Positions 8,432 to 17,509 are shown, numbered from the stretch's first letter. The stretch is DNA of 64,000 nt from Brachybacterium kimchii (GCF_023373525.1 NZ_CP097218.1:3844001-3908000), one strand, 5' to 3'. The notes: generated by a model not told the origin, from the sequence alone. Translations and numbers: made by a program.

Positions 8432-9850
8432 ATGAGCCAGCAGCCCGGTGACCCCGCGCGTCCGACCGGACCCGCGGGGCCTCCGCCCGCTGCGCCGGGA
8501 GCGCAGCCTCCGATCCAGCAGCCCCCGGCGGAGCAGCAGCCGCCGGTGCAGCAGCCTCCCGCTCCGACGCAGCAGGCGCCGTCGGCCCCTGGCGCGCAGC
8601 CTCCTCCGCCCGCCCCCGCCGAGCAGATCCAGGACGCGATCGACGAGGCCACATCGGGCGACCGTGTCATCGACACCGATCGGGGCAAGAGCCACGGGCT
8701 GGACAAGTGCCCGCGTTGCGGGTCCTCCGACGTCCACTACCGGATCGAGTCCCGTGCGCTCGTCTGCGACTACTGCCGCAACGAGTGGAACGAGGACAAC
8801 GCCGAGAAGGCGTTCCACCTCGACACACCGATCCAGGAGCTGCGCGGCGACCATGTCGCCTCCGGCGCGCAGGACGTCCAGGCCGGCGATTCGATGGTCA
8901 CCATCAAGTGCCAGGGCTGCGGCGCCGAGATCGTCGTGAAGTCCGACGAGACCCTGCAGGCCCGCTGCCACTGGTGCCGCCAGGTGCTCTCGATCAACCA
9001 TCAGATCCCCAACGGCGCCGTCCCCGACGCGGTGCTGCCCTTCACGCTCACCCGCGAGCAGGCGGTCGAGCAGATCAAGAAGTTCGTCGACTCCCGCCGC
9101 ACCTTCGCCAATCGCACCTTCGTCAAGGAGTTCGTGCCGGACAACGTCAAGGGCGTCTACATGCCCTACATGGTGGTGGACGGCAACCTGCACACCGATC
9201 TGCGCGGCACCGGCGAGATCACCACCCGCACCTACACGGTCCAGCGCCGCGTCGGGAAGGACCAGACGGTCTCCGAGCGCTACTGGGACGCGAGCGTCCA
9301 CGAGCTGGGTCGCAGCTTCGACGTGCTGGTCAACGACCTCACGGCCGGCTCCTCGCGGCAGTACGACCGCACCGACTCCTCGGCCGCGACCAACTACATC
9401 CTCGACGCGGTCCAGCCGTACGACACCCGCGAGGCGCTCGTGTTCAACCCGAACTACCTCTCGCGCTTCACCTCCGAGCGCCGCGACCTGGACATCGACG
9501 ACCTCGACGAGCGGGTCGAGGACAAGTTCCTCACGATCGCGCGGGAGAAGGCGCGTCCCACGATCGCCCAGTACGACCGCGGCGTGCGCTGGGAGCGCGA
9601 GGGCGTCGCGATCCGCGGCACCCGCTGGATCACGATGTACGTCCCGGTGTGGCTGTACAGCTACTACCAGCAGACGTCGAAGGGCAGCTACGTCCACTAC
9701 ATCGCGGTGAACGGCCGCACCGGCAAGACCATGGGGTCCGTCCCCGTGTCCCATCCGCGGATCTTCAGCCTGGCCTGCGCGGGCGGCGCGGTCGCGACCG
9801 CCGCCGCGGCGGTCGTGGGCTGGGGAGTCTTCCTCACCCAGGGATTCTGA
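8432..9850 (+). CDS. double zinc-ribbon membrane protein (TFIIB-type, YdjG-like)
   Basis: This 472-residue protein opens with a Pro/Gln-rich disordered stretch (about residues 1-65). Two zinc ribbons follow: CPRCGSS...LVCDYC (about 92-115) and CQGCGAE...CHWC (about 160-185). A long folded domain comes next, and the C-terminus ends in a single hydrophobic helix (ACAGGAVATAAAAVVGWGVF). It would be anchored in the membrane with the ribbons in the cytoplasm. It lies 52 bases after the SPFH gene and 12 bases before a small membrane protein gene, so the three form an operon. The role in membrane stress is inferred from YdjG-type relatives. Confidence 0.85.
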   Translation: MSQQPGDPARPTGPAGPPPAAPGAQPPIQQPPAEQQPPVQQPPAPTQQAPSAPGAQPPPPAPAEQIQDAIDEATSGDRVIDTDRGKSHGLDKCPRCGSSDVHYRIESRALVCDYCRNEWNEDNAEKAFHLDTPIQELRGDHVASGAQDVQAGDSMVTIKCQGCGAEIVVKSDETLQARCHWCRQVLSINHQIPNGAVPDAVLPFTLTREQAVEQIKKFVDSRRTFANRTFVKEFVPDNVKGVYMPYMVVDGNLHTDLRGTGEITTRTYTVQRRVGKDQTVSERYWDASVHELGRSFDVLVNDLTAGSSRQYDRTDSSAATNYILDAVQPYDTREALVFNPNYLSRFTSERRDLDIDDLDERVEDKFLTIAREKARPTIAQYDRGVRWEREGVAIRGTRWITMYVPVWLYSYYQQTSKGSYVHYIAVNGRTGKTMGSVPVSHPRIFSLACAGGAVATAAAAVVGWGVFLTQGF

Positions 9851-9862
9851 GAGGAGCAGGCC

Positions 9863-10171
9863 ATGGACACCATCCTGGCGGCGCAGGTGCTGCTGGCCGA
9901 CGGCGGCAGCTCCGAGGGCGGGCTGTTCGCCCTCGCGCTCCCGTTCGTCGTGGGACCGGCCGTGTTCGGCGCGATCTACGGCGGCATCTACCGCTACTAC
10001 CGCAACAAGGACAAGCGGTTCGGCTTCGAGCGCGAGACCGACATCCAGGTCGGCAACCTCCAGGCCTTCGACCACCACGTCGGCGACAAGAACCGCCAGC
10101 GCAGCGCCACGATGTCGGGCGCGAACCAGGACGATCCGCTGCAGCGCGTGGGACGGCTGGAGGTGCGGTGA
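9863..10171 (+). CDS. small membrane protein of the SPFH operon
   Basis: This 102-residue protein has one clear hydrophobic stretch near residues 20-42 (LFALALPFVVGPAVFGAIYG), followed by an Arg/Lys-rich cytoplasmic tail. I do not recognise a named family. AGGAG sits before the ATG. Its stop overlaps the GTG of the FAD dehydrogenase by 4 bases, so it is the physical link between that gene and the SPFH/zinc-ribbon pair. Confidence 0.8.
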   Translation: MDTILAAQVLLADGGSSEGGLFALALPFVVGPAVFGAIYGGIYRYYRNKDKRFGFERETDIQVGNLQAFDHHVGDKNRQRSATMSGANQDDPLQRVGRLEVR

Positions 10172-11865
10172 GCACCCCGCACGCCGCTCGCCCCGCGGCA
10201 CATCACCTCGCGGCCGACGCGATCGTCGTGGGAGCGGGCCTGGCCGGGCTCGTCGCCGCCTGCGAGATCGCCGACGCCGGGCACGACGTGCTGCTCCTCG
10301 AGCGCGAGGGCATGGCGGACCTCGGCGGGCAGGCGCACTGGAGCTTCGGCGGACTGTTCCTCGTGGACAGCCCCGAACAGCGCCGCCTGGGGATCCGCGA
10401 CTCCCTCGCGCTGGCGCATCAGGACTGGATGGGCTCCGCGCGCTTCGAGCGGCCCGAGGACCACTGGCCCCGCGCCTGGGCCGAGGCCTACCTGCGCTTC
10501 GCCGCGGGGGAGAAGCGCGCCTGGCTGCACGGGATGGGCGTGCGGTTCTTCCCCGTCGTCGGCTGGGCCGAGCGCGGCGACGGCACCGCCGAGGGCCACG
10601 GCAACTCCGTGCCCCGCTTCCACGTCACCTGGGGCACGGGACCCGGCGTGCTCGAGCCGTTCCTGCGCCGCCTCGCCGCGCACCGCGAGAGCGGGCGGAT
10701 CCGCCTGCGCACCCGCCACGCCGTCGAGGCGCTGATCCTCGAGGACGGGCGTGCGGTCGGGGTGCGCGGGCACGTCCTGGAGGCCGACGCGACGCCGCGC
10801 GGGGTCGCCTCGACCCGTCGGCCGACGGGCGAGTTCGAGGCCCGCGCGGGCGCCGTGCTGCTCGCCACCGGAGGCATCGGCGGCAACCCCGACCTGGTGG
10901 GCGAGCTGTGGCCGCAGCGCCTGGGCACCATGCCCGGGGACGTGGTGCGCGGTGTGCCCGCGAGCGTCGACGGCGCCGGCATGGTGATGGCGCGCGACGC
11001 CGGCGCGCACTGGATCAACGCCGACCGCATGTGGCACTACACCGAGGGGCTGCGCAACTGGGATCCCGTGTGGGAAGGGCACGGGATCCGCATCCTCCCC
11101 GGCCCCTCGTCGCTGTGGGTCGACGCGCGCGGGGAGCGGCTGCCCGCTCCCGCCTATCCCGGCTTCGACACCACGGGCACGCTGCGGATCCTGCGCGAGC
11201 GCGGGGGCGAGCACTCGTGGTTCGTGCTCACCCGCAGGATCATCGAGAAGGAGTTCGTGCTCTCCGGGAGCGAGCAGAATCCCGATCTCACCGGCAAGGA
11301 CCTGCGCGCGGTGCTGGGGAGGGTGCGGCCCGGGGCGCCGCCGCCCGTGCAGGCCTTTCTGGACCGCGGCGAGGACTTCGTGACCGCGAGTGACGTCCCC
11401 GGCCTCGTGCAGAAGATGAACGCCCTGGTGGGGGAGGACCTCGTGGATGCCGAGCGGCTCGAGACGCAGATCCGGGCCCGCGACGCCGAGGTCGTGAACC
11501 GCTTCGCGAAGGACACCCAGATCACCGCGATCCGCGGCGCCCGCCGCTACGTCGGCGACCGGCTCATCCGCACCGCGGCCCCGCACCGCCTGCTGGATCC
11601 TGCGGCGGGTCCCCTGATCGCGGTGCGCCTGCACGTGCTGCTGCGCAAGACCCTCGGCGGCCTCGAGACCGACCTCGACGGCCGCGTGCAGTGCGCGCCC
11701 GCGGCGGGCGGCGGCGCGTTCGACGGCCTGTTCGCCGCGGGTGAGGCCTCCGGCTTCGGGGGCGGCGGCTACCACGGGAACTCGGCGCTCGAGGGCACCT
11801 TCCTGGGCGGATGCCTCTTCTCGGGCCGACAGGCCGGGCGGGGGATCGCTCAGGAGCTGGGCTGA
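10168..11865 (+). CDS. FAD-binding dehydrogenase (fumarate reductase/3-ketosteroid dehydrogenase-like)
   Basis: This 565-residue flavoprotein begins with the dinucleotide fold AIVVGAGLAGLVAACEIADA and ends with the FAD-closing block LFAAGEASGFGGGGYHGNSA, typical of succinate/fumarate reductase flavoprotein subunits and KstD-type dehydrogenases. No heme, Fe-S or anchor subunit is adjacent, so it is probably a soluble stand-alone dehydrogenase. The GTG start overlaps the preceding stop (GTGA). Its last 16 bases overlap the convergent gene on the other strand. The substrate cannot be assigned. Confidence 0.88.
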   Translation: MSTPHAARPAAHHLAADAIVVGAGLAGLVAACEIADAGHDVLLLEREGMADLGGQAHWSFGGLFLVDSPEQRRLGIRDSLALAHQDWMGSARFERPEDHWPRAWAEAYLRFAAGEKRAWLHGMGVRFFPVVGWAERGDGTAEGHGNSVPRFHVTWGTGPGVLEPFLRRLAAHRESGRIRLRTRHAVEALILEDGRAVGVRGHVLEADATPRGVASTRRPTGEFEARAGAVLLATGGIGGNPDLVGELWPQRLGTMPGDVVRGVPASVDGAGMVMARDAGAHWINADRMWHYTEGLRNWDPVWEGHGIRILPGPSSLWVDARGERLPAPAYPGFDTTGTLRILRERGGEHSWFVLTRRIIEKEFVLSGSEQNPDLTGKDLRAVLGRVRPGAPPPVQAFLDRGEDFVTASDVPGLVQKMNALVGEDLVDAERLETQIRARDAEVVNRFAKDTQITAIRGARRYVGDRLIRTAAPHRLLDPAAGPLIAVRLHVLLRKTLGGLETDLDGRVQCAPAAGGGAFDGLFAAGEASGFGGGGYHGNSALEGTFLGGCLFSGRQAGRGIAQELG

Positions 11866-12722
11866 TCCCCGGGGCCGTCGTGCACGAACATGGCCGAGAA
11901 GTCGTGCTCGCCGCGGTCCGCCTTCTGCTGTCCCTCGAGGGAGTCCAGGGCCGCGTGCAGCGCCGGCAGGTCCTCGTCCTCTCCCGTGTCCGCCACCGTG
12001 TCGAGCATGAGGCGTGCGTCCTTCGCGATCGCGTCGACCGTGAAGTCGCCGCCCTCGGTCGAGCGCTCGCCGCGCACGAACGGCCCCTTCATGCCGGCGA
12101 TGAACGCGAGGCCCGTCGAGCCCAGCATGTCGAGGGTCGCCTCGTCGGACACGCCGCACGCCGCGCCGAGGGCGAGCGCCTCCTTCAGCCCCTGCGCGCT
12201 CACGGCGAGCGCGAGGTTCGCCAGCAGCTTGCCGGTCGCGGCCTCTCGGCCCGAGCCGACCTGGACCAGGCGATCGGGGTCCGCCCACGGAGCGACGAGA
12301 TCGGCGACCTGCGCCCGGCGGTCCGCGTCGGCCGAGCCCACGTAGACCCCGAGCATGCCCGTGCGCGCCGGGCCCAGCGTTCCCACGACGGGCGCGGCGA
12401 CGTAGGAGGCGACCGCGCCGGCGAACTCATCGGCGTCGGCGGGGGAGACGGTCGTGGTGTCGACCCAGGTCACGTCCTCCGGGATCAGACCCGGGCCGGT
12501 GACCACCTCGCGGACGGCGGCAGGGCCGAACAGGCTCGTGACCACGACGTCCGCGCCCTGGACGGCCTCCTCGGGGGCGTCGACCACGCGGGCTCCGCCC
12601 TTCTCGACGATCCGCGTGCGCTCACGGGTGCGGTTCCAGGCCACGAGCTCGTGGCCCGCGCCCAGCAGCTGCAGGGCAAGCTCCGTGCCCATCCGTCCGG
12701 TGCCCAGGAATGCGATCCTCAT
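11850..12722 (-). CDS. NAD(P)-dependent beta-hydroxyacid dehydrogenase family protein
   Basis: This 290-residue protein is of the 3-hydroxyisobutyrate/6-phosphogluconate dehydrogenase type. It starts MRIAFLGTGRMGTELALQLL (Rossmann GxGxxG) and has the catalytic-type Lys in the GREAATGKLLANLAL helix, where this family reads G-x-x-x-K-x-x-N. The C-terminal helical domain is complete. A -10 box CAGACT sits 7 bases before the start on the minus strand, so it is probably leaderless. Its promoter overlaps that of the divergent sulfurtransferase. The substrate is unknown. Confidence 0.88.
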   Translation of the reverse strand: MRIAFLGTGRMGTELALQLLGAGHELVAWNRTRERTRIVEKGGARVVDAPEEAVQGADVVVTSLFGPAAVREVVTGPGLIPEDVTWVDTTTVSPADADEFAGAVASYVAAPVVGTLGPARTGMLGVYVGSADADRRAQVADLVAPWADPDRLVQVGSGREAATGKLLANLALAVSAQGLKEALALGAACGVSDEATLDMLGSTGLAFIAGMKGPFVRGERSTEGGDFTVDAIAKDARLMLDTVADTGEDEDLPALHAALDSLEGQQKADRGEHDFSAMFVHDGPGDQPSS

Positions 12723-12729
12723 ACCCGAC

Positions 12730-12735
12730 AGTCTG
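12730..12735 (-). promoter_or_regulatory. -10 box CAGACT, leaderless start of the dehydrogenase gene
   Basis: Read on the minus strand, CAGACT is followed by 7 bases and the ATG at 12722. Its -35 zone falls on the start of the divergent sulfurtransferase gene. Confidence 0.5.
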
Positions 12736-12745
12736 GCACTGCTCC

Positions 12746-12751
12746 TAGAGT
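12746..12751 (+). promoter_or_regulatory. -10 box TAGAGT, leaderless start of the sulfurtransferase gene
   Basis: TAGAGT is followed by 7 bases and ATG at 12759. Its -35 zone lies on the start codon region of the divergent dehydrogenase gene. Confidence 0.55.
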
Positions 12752-12758
12752 GGCATCC

Positions 12759-13613
12759 ATGACTTCCGCGCCCGCCCTGCCCCCGGTCATCGACATCGAT
12801 CGCTTCCGAGCTCTGCGCGAGGAGCCTGGGGTGCGCGTCGCCGAGGTGCGCTGGGCGCTCGACGGGTCCAAGGACCGCTCGACCTTCCTCGCCGGCCACG
12901 TGCCCGGCTCCGTGTACATCGACCTGGGCGCCGATCTCGCCGCTCCCGCACGACCGGACGCCGGGCGCCACCCGCTGCCGGACCCCGCCGACTTCGCCGC
13001 CGCCCTCGGCGCGGCGGGCATCGGAGACGGCGTCACCGTGCTCGCCCTCGACGACACCGACGGCTCGCAGGCCTCGCGCCTGGTGTGGATGCTGCGCGCC
13101 CTCGGCGTGGACGCCGCGCTGCTGGACGGTGGGCTCGGCGCCTGGACGGCCGACGGCGGCGAGCTCTCGACGGAGGACCCGGCACCGGACGCCGCCACGT
13201 TCACCCCGCGCTCGTGGGGGAGGGGCGTCACCGCGACGGCCGACGAGGTCGAGGCCGCTGCCGGCAGCGAGGGCTCGGTCGTCATCGACGCCCGCGCATC
13301 CGAGCGGTTCCGCGGCGAGACCGAGCCCGTCGACCCGCGCGCAGGTCACGTGCCCGGTGCGATCAACGTCCCGTTCGCGGGGAACATCGGGGCCGACGGG
13401 CGGTTCCGCGACCCGCAGGCGCTGCGCGAGCGCTTCGAGTCCGCGGGCGTGGGCGGCGAGGACGAGATCATCGTCTACTGCGGCTCCGGCGTCACCGCGA
13501 CCCACGACCTGCTGGCACTCGAGCGCGCCGGCTTCACCGGCGCGCGGCTGTACCCCGGCTCGTGGTCGCAGTGGAGCGCGGACGCGGGCCGCGAGGTCGC
13601 GACCGGCGCATGA
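12759..13613 (+). CDS. thiosulfate/3-mercaptopyruvate sulfurtransferase (two rhodanese domains)
   Basis: This 284-residue protein has two tandem rhodanese domains. The N-terminal one is structural (FLAGHVPGSVYIDLGADLAA), and the C-terminal one carries the active loop CGSGVTAT with Cys241. That loop type (CGSGVTA) is closer to mercaptopyruvate sulfurtransferases than to classic rhodaneses, but the donor is not settled. It moves sulfane sulfur to cyanide or a thiol. Its stop overlaps the start of the methyltransferase gene by 4 bases, forming a two-gene operon. Confidence 0.9.
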   Translation: MTSAPALPPVIDIDRFRALREEPGVRVAEVRWALDGSKDRSTFLAGHVPGSVYIDLGADLAAPARPDAGRHPLPDPADFAAALGAAGIGDGVTVLALDDTDGSQASRLVWMLRALGVDAALLDGGLGAWTADGGELSTEDPAPDAATFTPRSWGRGVTATADEVEAAAGSEGSVVIDARASERFRGETEPVDPRAGHVPGAINVPFAGNIGADGRFRDPQALRERFESAGVGGEDEIIVYCGSGVTATHDLLALERAGFTGARLYPGSWSQWSADAGREVATGA

Positions 13614-14368
13614 GGGACTGGGGCGGTGTCGCGGACGCCTACGAGAGATCGTTCGCCCGCCTGTGCGCCGGCACGATCCCGGCGCTGCTCTCCGACGCCG
13701 ACGGGCCTCGGATGCTGGACGTCGGCTGCGGCAGCGGCGAGCTCGCCGAACGGGCGGAGGCGGAGGGCAGCTCGATGACCGCCGTCGATGCCGATCCGCA
13801 GATGGTCTCGCGCACGCGGGAGCGCATCCGCGGCGAGGTGCTCGAGGGGGCTCTTCCCGATCTCCCGCTGGCCGACGGCGCCTTCGACTCCGTCGTGGCG
13901 AACTTCGTGATCAACCACGTCGCCCGCCCGGCGGACGCAGTGGCCGAGCTCGCGCGGGTGACTCGTGCCGGCGGCCGCGTCGCGATGACGATCTGGCCGA
14001 CCGGGGGCGCGGGGTGGCAGGCGCTCGTCGGCGAATGCTTCGACGCCGCGGGCTTCGTCCACGTGCCCTCCGAGCGCCTCCCGCCTGCGCTCGACTTCCC
14101 GCGCACTCCGGAGGGCCTCGCGGACCTCGCCCGCGGGGCTGGCCTGGTGCCCCGGACGGCGCGGGAGCTGAGCTGGGAGTGGGACACCGCCCCGGACGAC
14201 CTGTGGTCCGGCCTCCGCGCCGGCATCGGCGGAGCCGGTGCCGCGTACCTGGCGCAGGATCAGGAGGCGAGAGAGCGGGCGGACGACGAGTTCCGGTCCC
14301 GCACCGGGAACGACGAGCACCTGGTGCTTCCCGCCTGCACTGTCTACGTCGTCGGGGAGAAGCCCTGA
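13610..14368 (+). CDS. class I SAM-dependent methyltransferase
   Basis: This 252-residue protein has SAM motif I MLDVGCGSGELAERA, the acidic ribose-binding end of strand 2 (MTAVDADPQM) and motif IV in FDSVVANFVINHVARP. It belongs to the Methyltransf_11-like (UbiE/small-molecule) group. It is translationally coupled to the sulfurtransferase gene upstream and is convergent with the Abhydrolase_9 gene, 52 bases away. The methyl acceptor is unknown; the pairing with a sulfurtransferase hints at a thiol or selenium-type small molecule but does not prove it. Confidence 0.88.
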   Translation: MRDWGGVADAYERSFARLCAGTIPALLSDADGPRMLDVGCGSGELAERAEAEGSSMTAVDADPQMVSRTRERIRGEVLEGALPDLPLADGAFDSVVANFVINHVARPADAVAELARVTRAGGRVAMTIWPTGGAGWQALVGECFDAAGFVHVPSERLPPALDFPRTPEGLADLARGAGLVPRTARELSWEWDTAPDDLWSGLRAGIGGAGAAYLAQDQEARERADDEFRSRTGNDEHLVLPACTVYVVGEKP

Positions 14369-14420
14369 CCCGTGCGGCCTCCGAGCCGCCCTGGATCCCA
14401 TGCGTCGAACTCGGACGCCC

Positions 14421-16250
14421 TCACCCCGCCCCCAGCCGCTGCTGGATCGCCCGCACCACACGCCCTCTGTCCACCGACGGGTCGAGGCCGAGGACCGCGG
14501 CCCAGACCAGCACGACCTCCTCGTGGTAGCTGTGGCCGTGGCCGCCGTCGACCTCGGCGGAGAGCGGCATGTCCGCCGCGATCTGCCAGAAGGTGATCCA
14601 CGGCGCCCAGCCCACGGCGCCGGTGACGTCCCTGCCCACGCGCTCGCGCAGCCAGTCGGGCTTCCTCACCAGCAGGGACGGCTGCCACCAGACGACAGGG
14701 TCCGAGGCGTGCTGCACGTAGGCCACGCGCGGGGGCAGCCAGGGCCCGAAGGCCGGGCCGCGGCCGTGGAAGGGGCGATGCAGATCGGCCGGCTCGGTGA
14801 TGAAGCGGACGTGCTCGCCGTCGCCCACCACCGGTGCGATCTCCGGCGTGCCAGGCCGTCGTGCCTCGGTGAGCTCGCGCCAGATCGGCGTGAATCCCGG
14901 GGTGCCCGTCCACACCGCGCCGTCGATGCGCGCGAGCATCTCCGAGACGTCGCCGAACGTCGCGTGGCCGGCGAAGGAGCCGAGCGACTCTCCGGCCGCG
15001 AACAGACGCGGGCGCTCGTGCGGGGGCATCGCGTCGAGCCTCCCGCGCACCGCCTCGAACAGCAGACGTCCCGCACGCTGCGGGGTGCGCCGGTCCAGCA
15101 CGTAGTTCAGGGCGCTCGAGTAGACCGAGTACTGCAGCGAGGCGGTCGCGCAGTCGCCGCCGGTGAGGAACTCGACCGAGGACAGCGCCCACTCCTGCAG
15201 CCACCCCGTGCCCGTCCCCGTGAACAGCACGAGCACCTCGCGCTCCCACGCGCGGGTGCGGTCGAGCTCGGCGACCACGGCCGCGACGGTCTGCTCGAGC
15301 GTGCGGTCCGAGCGCTTGCCCGCGTACACGCGGATGGGCGTGCGCGCGCTCCTCCCTGTGGCCTGCGCGATCTCCTCGGCGCTCGCCGCGGAGGAGACGA
15401 TGCGCCGTCCCGCGGCGCCCAGGGACTCCCAGCTCTCGTTCGAGGCCATCGACCCGGACACCAGCTCGGAGGCGGGACGCCGAAGATCGGGGGAGAGCAG
15501 CCGGTTGGCCTGCTCGGCGCGCTCGATCATCCGCTCGAGCACCTGACCGCGCACCAGGCGGTCGATCGCGACCGCGAGCGTCGCCGAGGTGAGCAGGGCG
15601 GAGCCGATGCCGACGGCGAGCGGCGGCAGATAGGCGCGCAGCAGCAGCCGGTACAGGCGGGCCGTCGCGCCCACGACACGGGACGCCATGAGCACGCCGG
15701 CGAAGATCCCGAGTCCCGCGGCGGTGCCGACGGCATGCGTGGCGAGGTTCTTCGGCTCGCGGTCCACGAGCACGCTGATCTCCCGCTGCCGCAGCGCACC
15801 CCGCGTCCACGAGTAGGCGGTGATGCCGACCAGCGCCGCCGCGCCGCCCCAGCGCAGGATCTCCCGGCGCCGCGGACTGAGGGGCTCGCGCGCCGCGGGA
15901 TGGGGGAGGCGACGCACGAGCATCCGGCCGCCGCGGCCCAGCACCACGCCCGAGGTGTAGCCGTAGGTGGTGGACAGCGCGTAGTTCGCCGCCCACATCC
16001 ACCAGGTGCGCGGCAGCAGGCTCGGGGAGGTCGCGATCCAGCCGGCCATGCTCGCGCCCAGGAAGCCCGAGGCGCTCAGCGGGGTCGTGGTCGCCACGCG
16101 GCCCGCGGCGCGGCGGATCATGCGGCGCGTCGCCCGCGGCGCCACGTCGGCATGGACGGTGCGCGCGAGGCGGCCGAGAGCGCGCAGCAGGCGCCGCGAG
16201 GACGAGGGGGAGGGGTCGCGCGTGGGGCGGAGTGCCGAACCGATGCGCAT
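14421..16250 (-). CDS. Abhydrolase_9 family membrane alpha/beta hydrolase
   Basis: This 609-residue protein has an N-terminal part with about four membrane helices (residues 50-245), matching the N-terminal domain that accompanies this family, then a cytoplasmic or outer alpha/beta-hydrolase-like domain. The nucleophile elbow reads AAGESLGSFAG, with Ser in GESLG. A late His lies in DGGHGHSYHEE. These proteins are widespread in actinobacteria with no firm substrate; a lipid or cell-envelope ester is a guess. A TAGCCT box 6 bases before the ATG suggests a leaderless start. Confidence 0.85.
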   Translation of the reverse strand: MRIGSALRPTRDPSPSSSRRLLRALGRLARTVHADVAPRATRRMIRRAAGRVATTTPLSASGFLGASMAGWIATSPSLLPRTWWMWAANYALSTTYGYTSGVVLGRGGRMLVRRLPHPAAREPLSPRRREILRWGGAAALVGITAYSWTRGALRQREISVLVDREPKNLATHAVGTAAGLGIFAGVLMASRVVGATARLYRLLLRAYLPPLAVGIGSALLTSATLAVAIDRLVRGQVLERMIERAEQANRLLSPDLRRPASELVSGSMASNESWESLGAAGRRIVSSAASAEEIAQATGRSARTPIRVYAGKRSDRTLEQTVAAVVAELDRTRAWEREVLVLFTGTGTGWLQEWALSSVEFLTGGDCATASLQYSVYSSALNYVLDRRTPQRAGRLLFEAVRGRLDAMPPHERPRLFAAGESLGSFAGHATFGDVSEMLARIDGAVWTGTPGFTPIWRELTEARRPGTPEIAPVVGDGEHVRFITEPADLHRPFHGRGPAFGPWLPPRVAYVQHASDPVVWWQPSLLVRKPDWLRERVGRDVTGAVGWAPWITFWQIAADMPLSAEVDGGHGHSYHEEVVLVWAAVLGLDPSVDRGRVVRAIQQRLGAG

Positions 16251-16339
16251 GCACCCAGGCTAGTGCTCCCGACCGGCAGGCTCTGCGCGATGCGGTGTCC
16301 GGATCCGACGTCGGGCCCGCGCCCGCGCGCCCGACGTCC

Positions 16340-16345
16340 TAGCCT
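16340..16345 (+). promoter_or_regulatory. -10 box TAGCCT, leaderless start of the D-hydroxyacid dehydrogenase
   Basis: TAGCCT ends 6 bases before ATG 16352 and no ribosome binding site precedes the start. Confidence 0.55.
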
Positions 16346-16351
16346 TGTGCC

Positions 16352-17293
16352 ATGAAGATCCTGCTGCCGGACACGATGGAGCTCGACCCCGCCCTGCCCG
16401 AGGGGTGGGAGGCCGTCGTCGTCGACGCCCGCGAGCCGATCCCCGCCGAGCACCATGACGCCGAGGTCCTCGTGGTCTGGGGCTCCTCGCGCCGCCATCT
16501 CGAGTCCGCCGCGCGCGACCTGGGCTCCCTGCGCCTCGTGCAGTCCCTCGCCGCCGGGGTCGACGGGATCCTCGCCGCCGGATTCGCCGACGACGTGGTG
16601 ATCGCGACCGGCGCGGGCCTGCACTCGCGCACCGTGAGCGAGCACGCCCTGGCCCTGCTGCTCACGCTCGTGCGGCGCCTGCCCGAGGCGCGGATCGCCC
16701 AGGAGCATCACGAGTGGTCGCGCGAGCTCGGCGGCCTGCAGCCCCTCCACCCCGAGGGCCGCCTCACCACCCTGCTCGACGCCCGCGTGCTGATCTGGGG
16801 CTTCGGCGAGATCGGGCAGACCCTCGCCCTGATCCTCGCCGCCCTCGGCGCGCACGTGCGCGGGGTCGCCCGCAGTGCGGGGGAGCGCTCCGGCTTCGAG
16901 GTCATCGCCGCGGACGACGTCATGTCCGCCCTGCCGGGGACAGACGTCCTCGTCGACATCCTCCCGGCCTCACCGGAGACCGCGGGAGCCGTCGGCCGCG
17001 AGGTGCTGGACGCGCTGCCGGACCACGCGATCCTCGTGAACGTGGGGCGCGGGGCCACCGTCGACCAGGACGCCCTGCTCGACGCCCTCGAGGACGGGCG
17101 ACTGGGCGCCGCAGGCATCGACGTCACCGATCCCGAGCCGCTCCCGGCCGACGACCCGCTGTGGGGAGCGCCGCGGCTGCTCATCACGCCGCACGGCGCG
17201 GGCGGGCGTCCCGTCGGCGCCGACGAGAGGATCGCGCGGAATGTCCGCTCGCTCACGCTCGGCGAGGAGATCCTGCACACCACCGCGCGCTGA
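16352..17293 (+). CDS. D-2-hydroxyacid dehydrogenase (NAD-binding)
   Basis: This 313-residue protein reduces a 2-keto acid or oxidises a D-2-hydroxy acid. The NAD fold is marked by VLIWGFGEIGQTLALIL. The catalytic set is present: Arg in VNVGRGATVD, an acidic residue in DVTDPEPLPADDPLW, and His in LLITPHGAGG. It resembles the phosphoglycerate dehydrogenase/glyoxylate reductase group without an ACT domain, so it is not likely to be SerA. It is monocistronic: a strong hairpin follows 78 bases after the stop. Confidence 0.9.
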   Translation: MKILLPDTMELDPALPEGWEAVVVDAREPIPAEHHDAEVLVVWGSSRRHLESAARDLGSLRLVQSLAAGVDGILAAGFADDVVIATGAGLHSRTVSEHALALLLTLVRRLPEARIAQEHHEWSRELGGLQPLHPEGRLTTLLDARVLIWGFGEIGQTLALILAALGAHVRGVARSAGERSGFEVIAADDVMSALPGTDVLVDILPASPETAGAVGREVLDALPDHAILVNVGRGATVDQDALLDALEDGRLGAAGIDVTDPEPLPADDPLWGAPRLLITPHGAGGRPVGADERIARNVRSLTLGEEILHTTAR

Positions 17294-17371
17294 GCCCGAC
17301 CGTCGGCCCGCGCGCCCGGTGCCGATCGTCCTCGCCCCATATCGCCGCCCGGGAGCGGTGCGCGAGCCGTC

Positions 17372-17404
17372 GTCCGCCCGTCCCACCTGCACGGATGGGC
17401 GGAC
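17372..17404 (+). terminator. terminator-like hairpin after the D-hydroxyacid dehydrogenase
   Basis: A 12-bp stem (17372-17383 with 17393-17404, one G-T pair) encloses a 9-base loop. The 17294-17581 gap otherwise holds only this hairpin and the promoter of the BCCT gene; I see no reading frame of its own there. Confidence 0.6.
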
Positions 17405-17503
17405 GCGTCGGAGGGGCCGATGTGCTGGCGCTCGTCGGCCCCCAGGGGCTCAGGCCATCGCCTCCCGGCGTCCACGCCCCGGGCCCCGCACCGGCTCGCG
17501 GGT

Positions 17504-17509
17504 TAAAGT
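17504..17509 (+). promoter_or_regulatory. -10-like TAAAGT before the BCCT transporter
   Basis: TAAAGT stands out in GC-rich surroundings about 75 bases before the chosen start and would leave a leader of roughly 65 bases. Confidence 0.4.
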
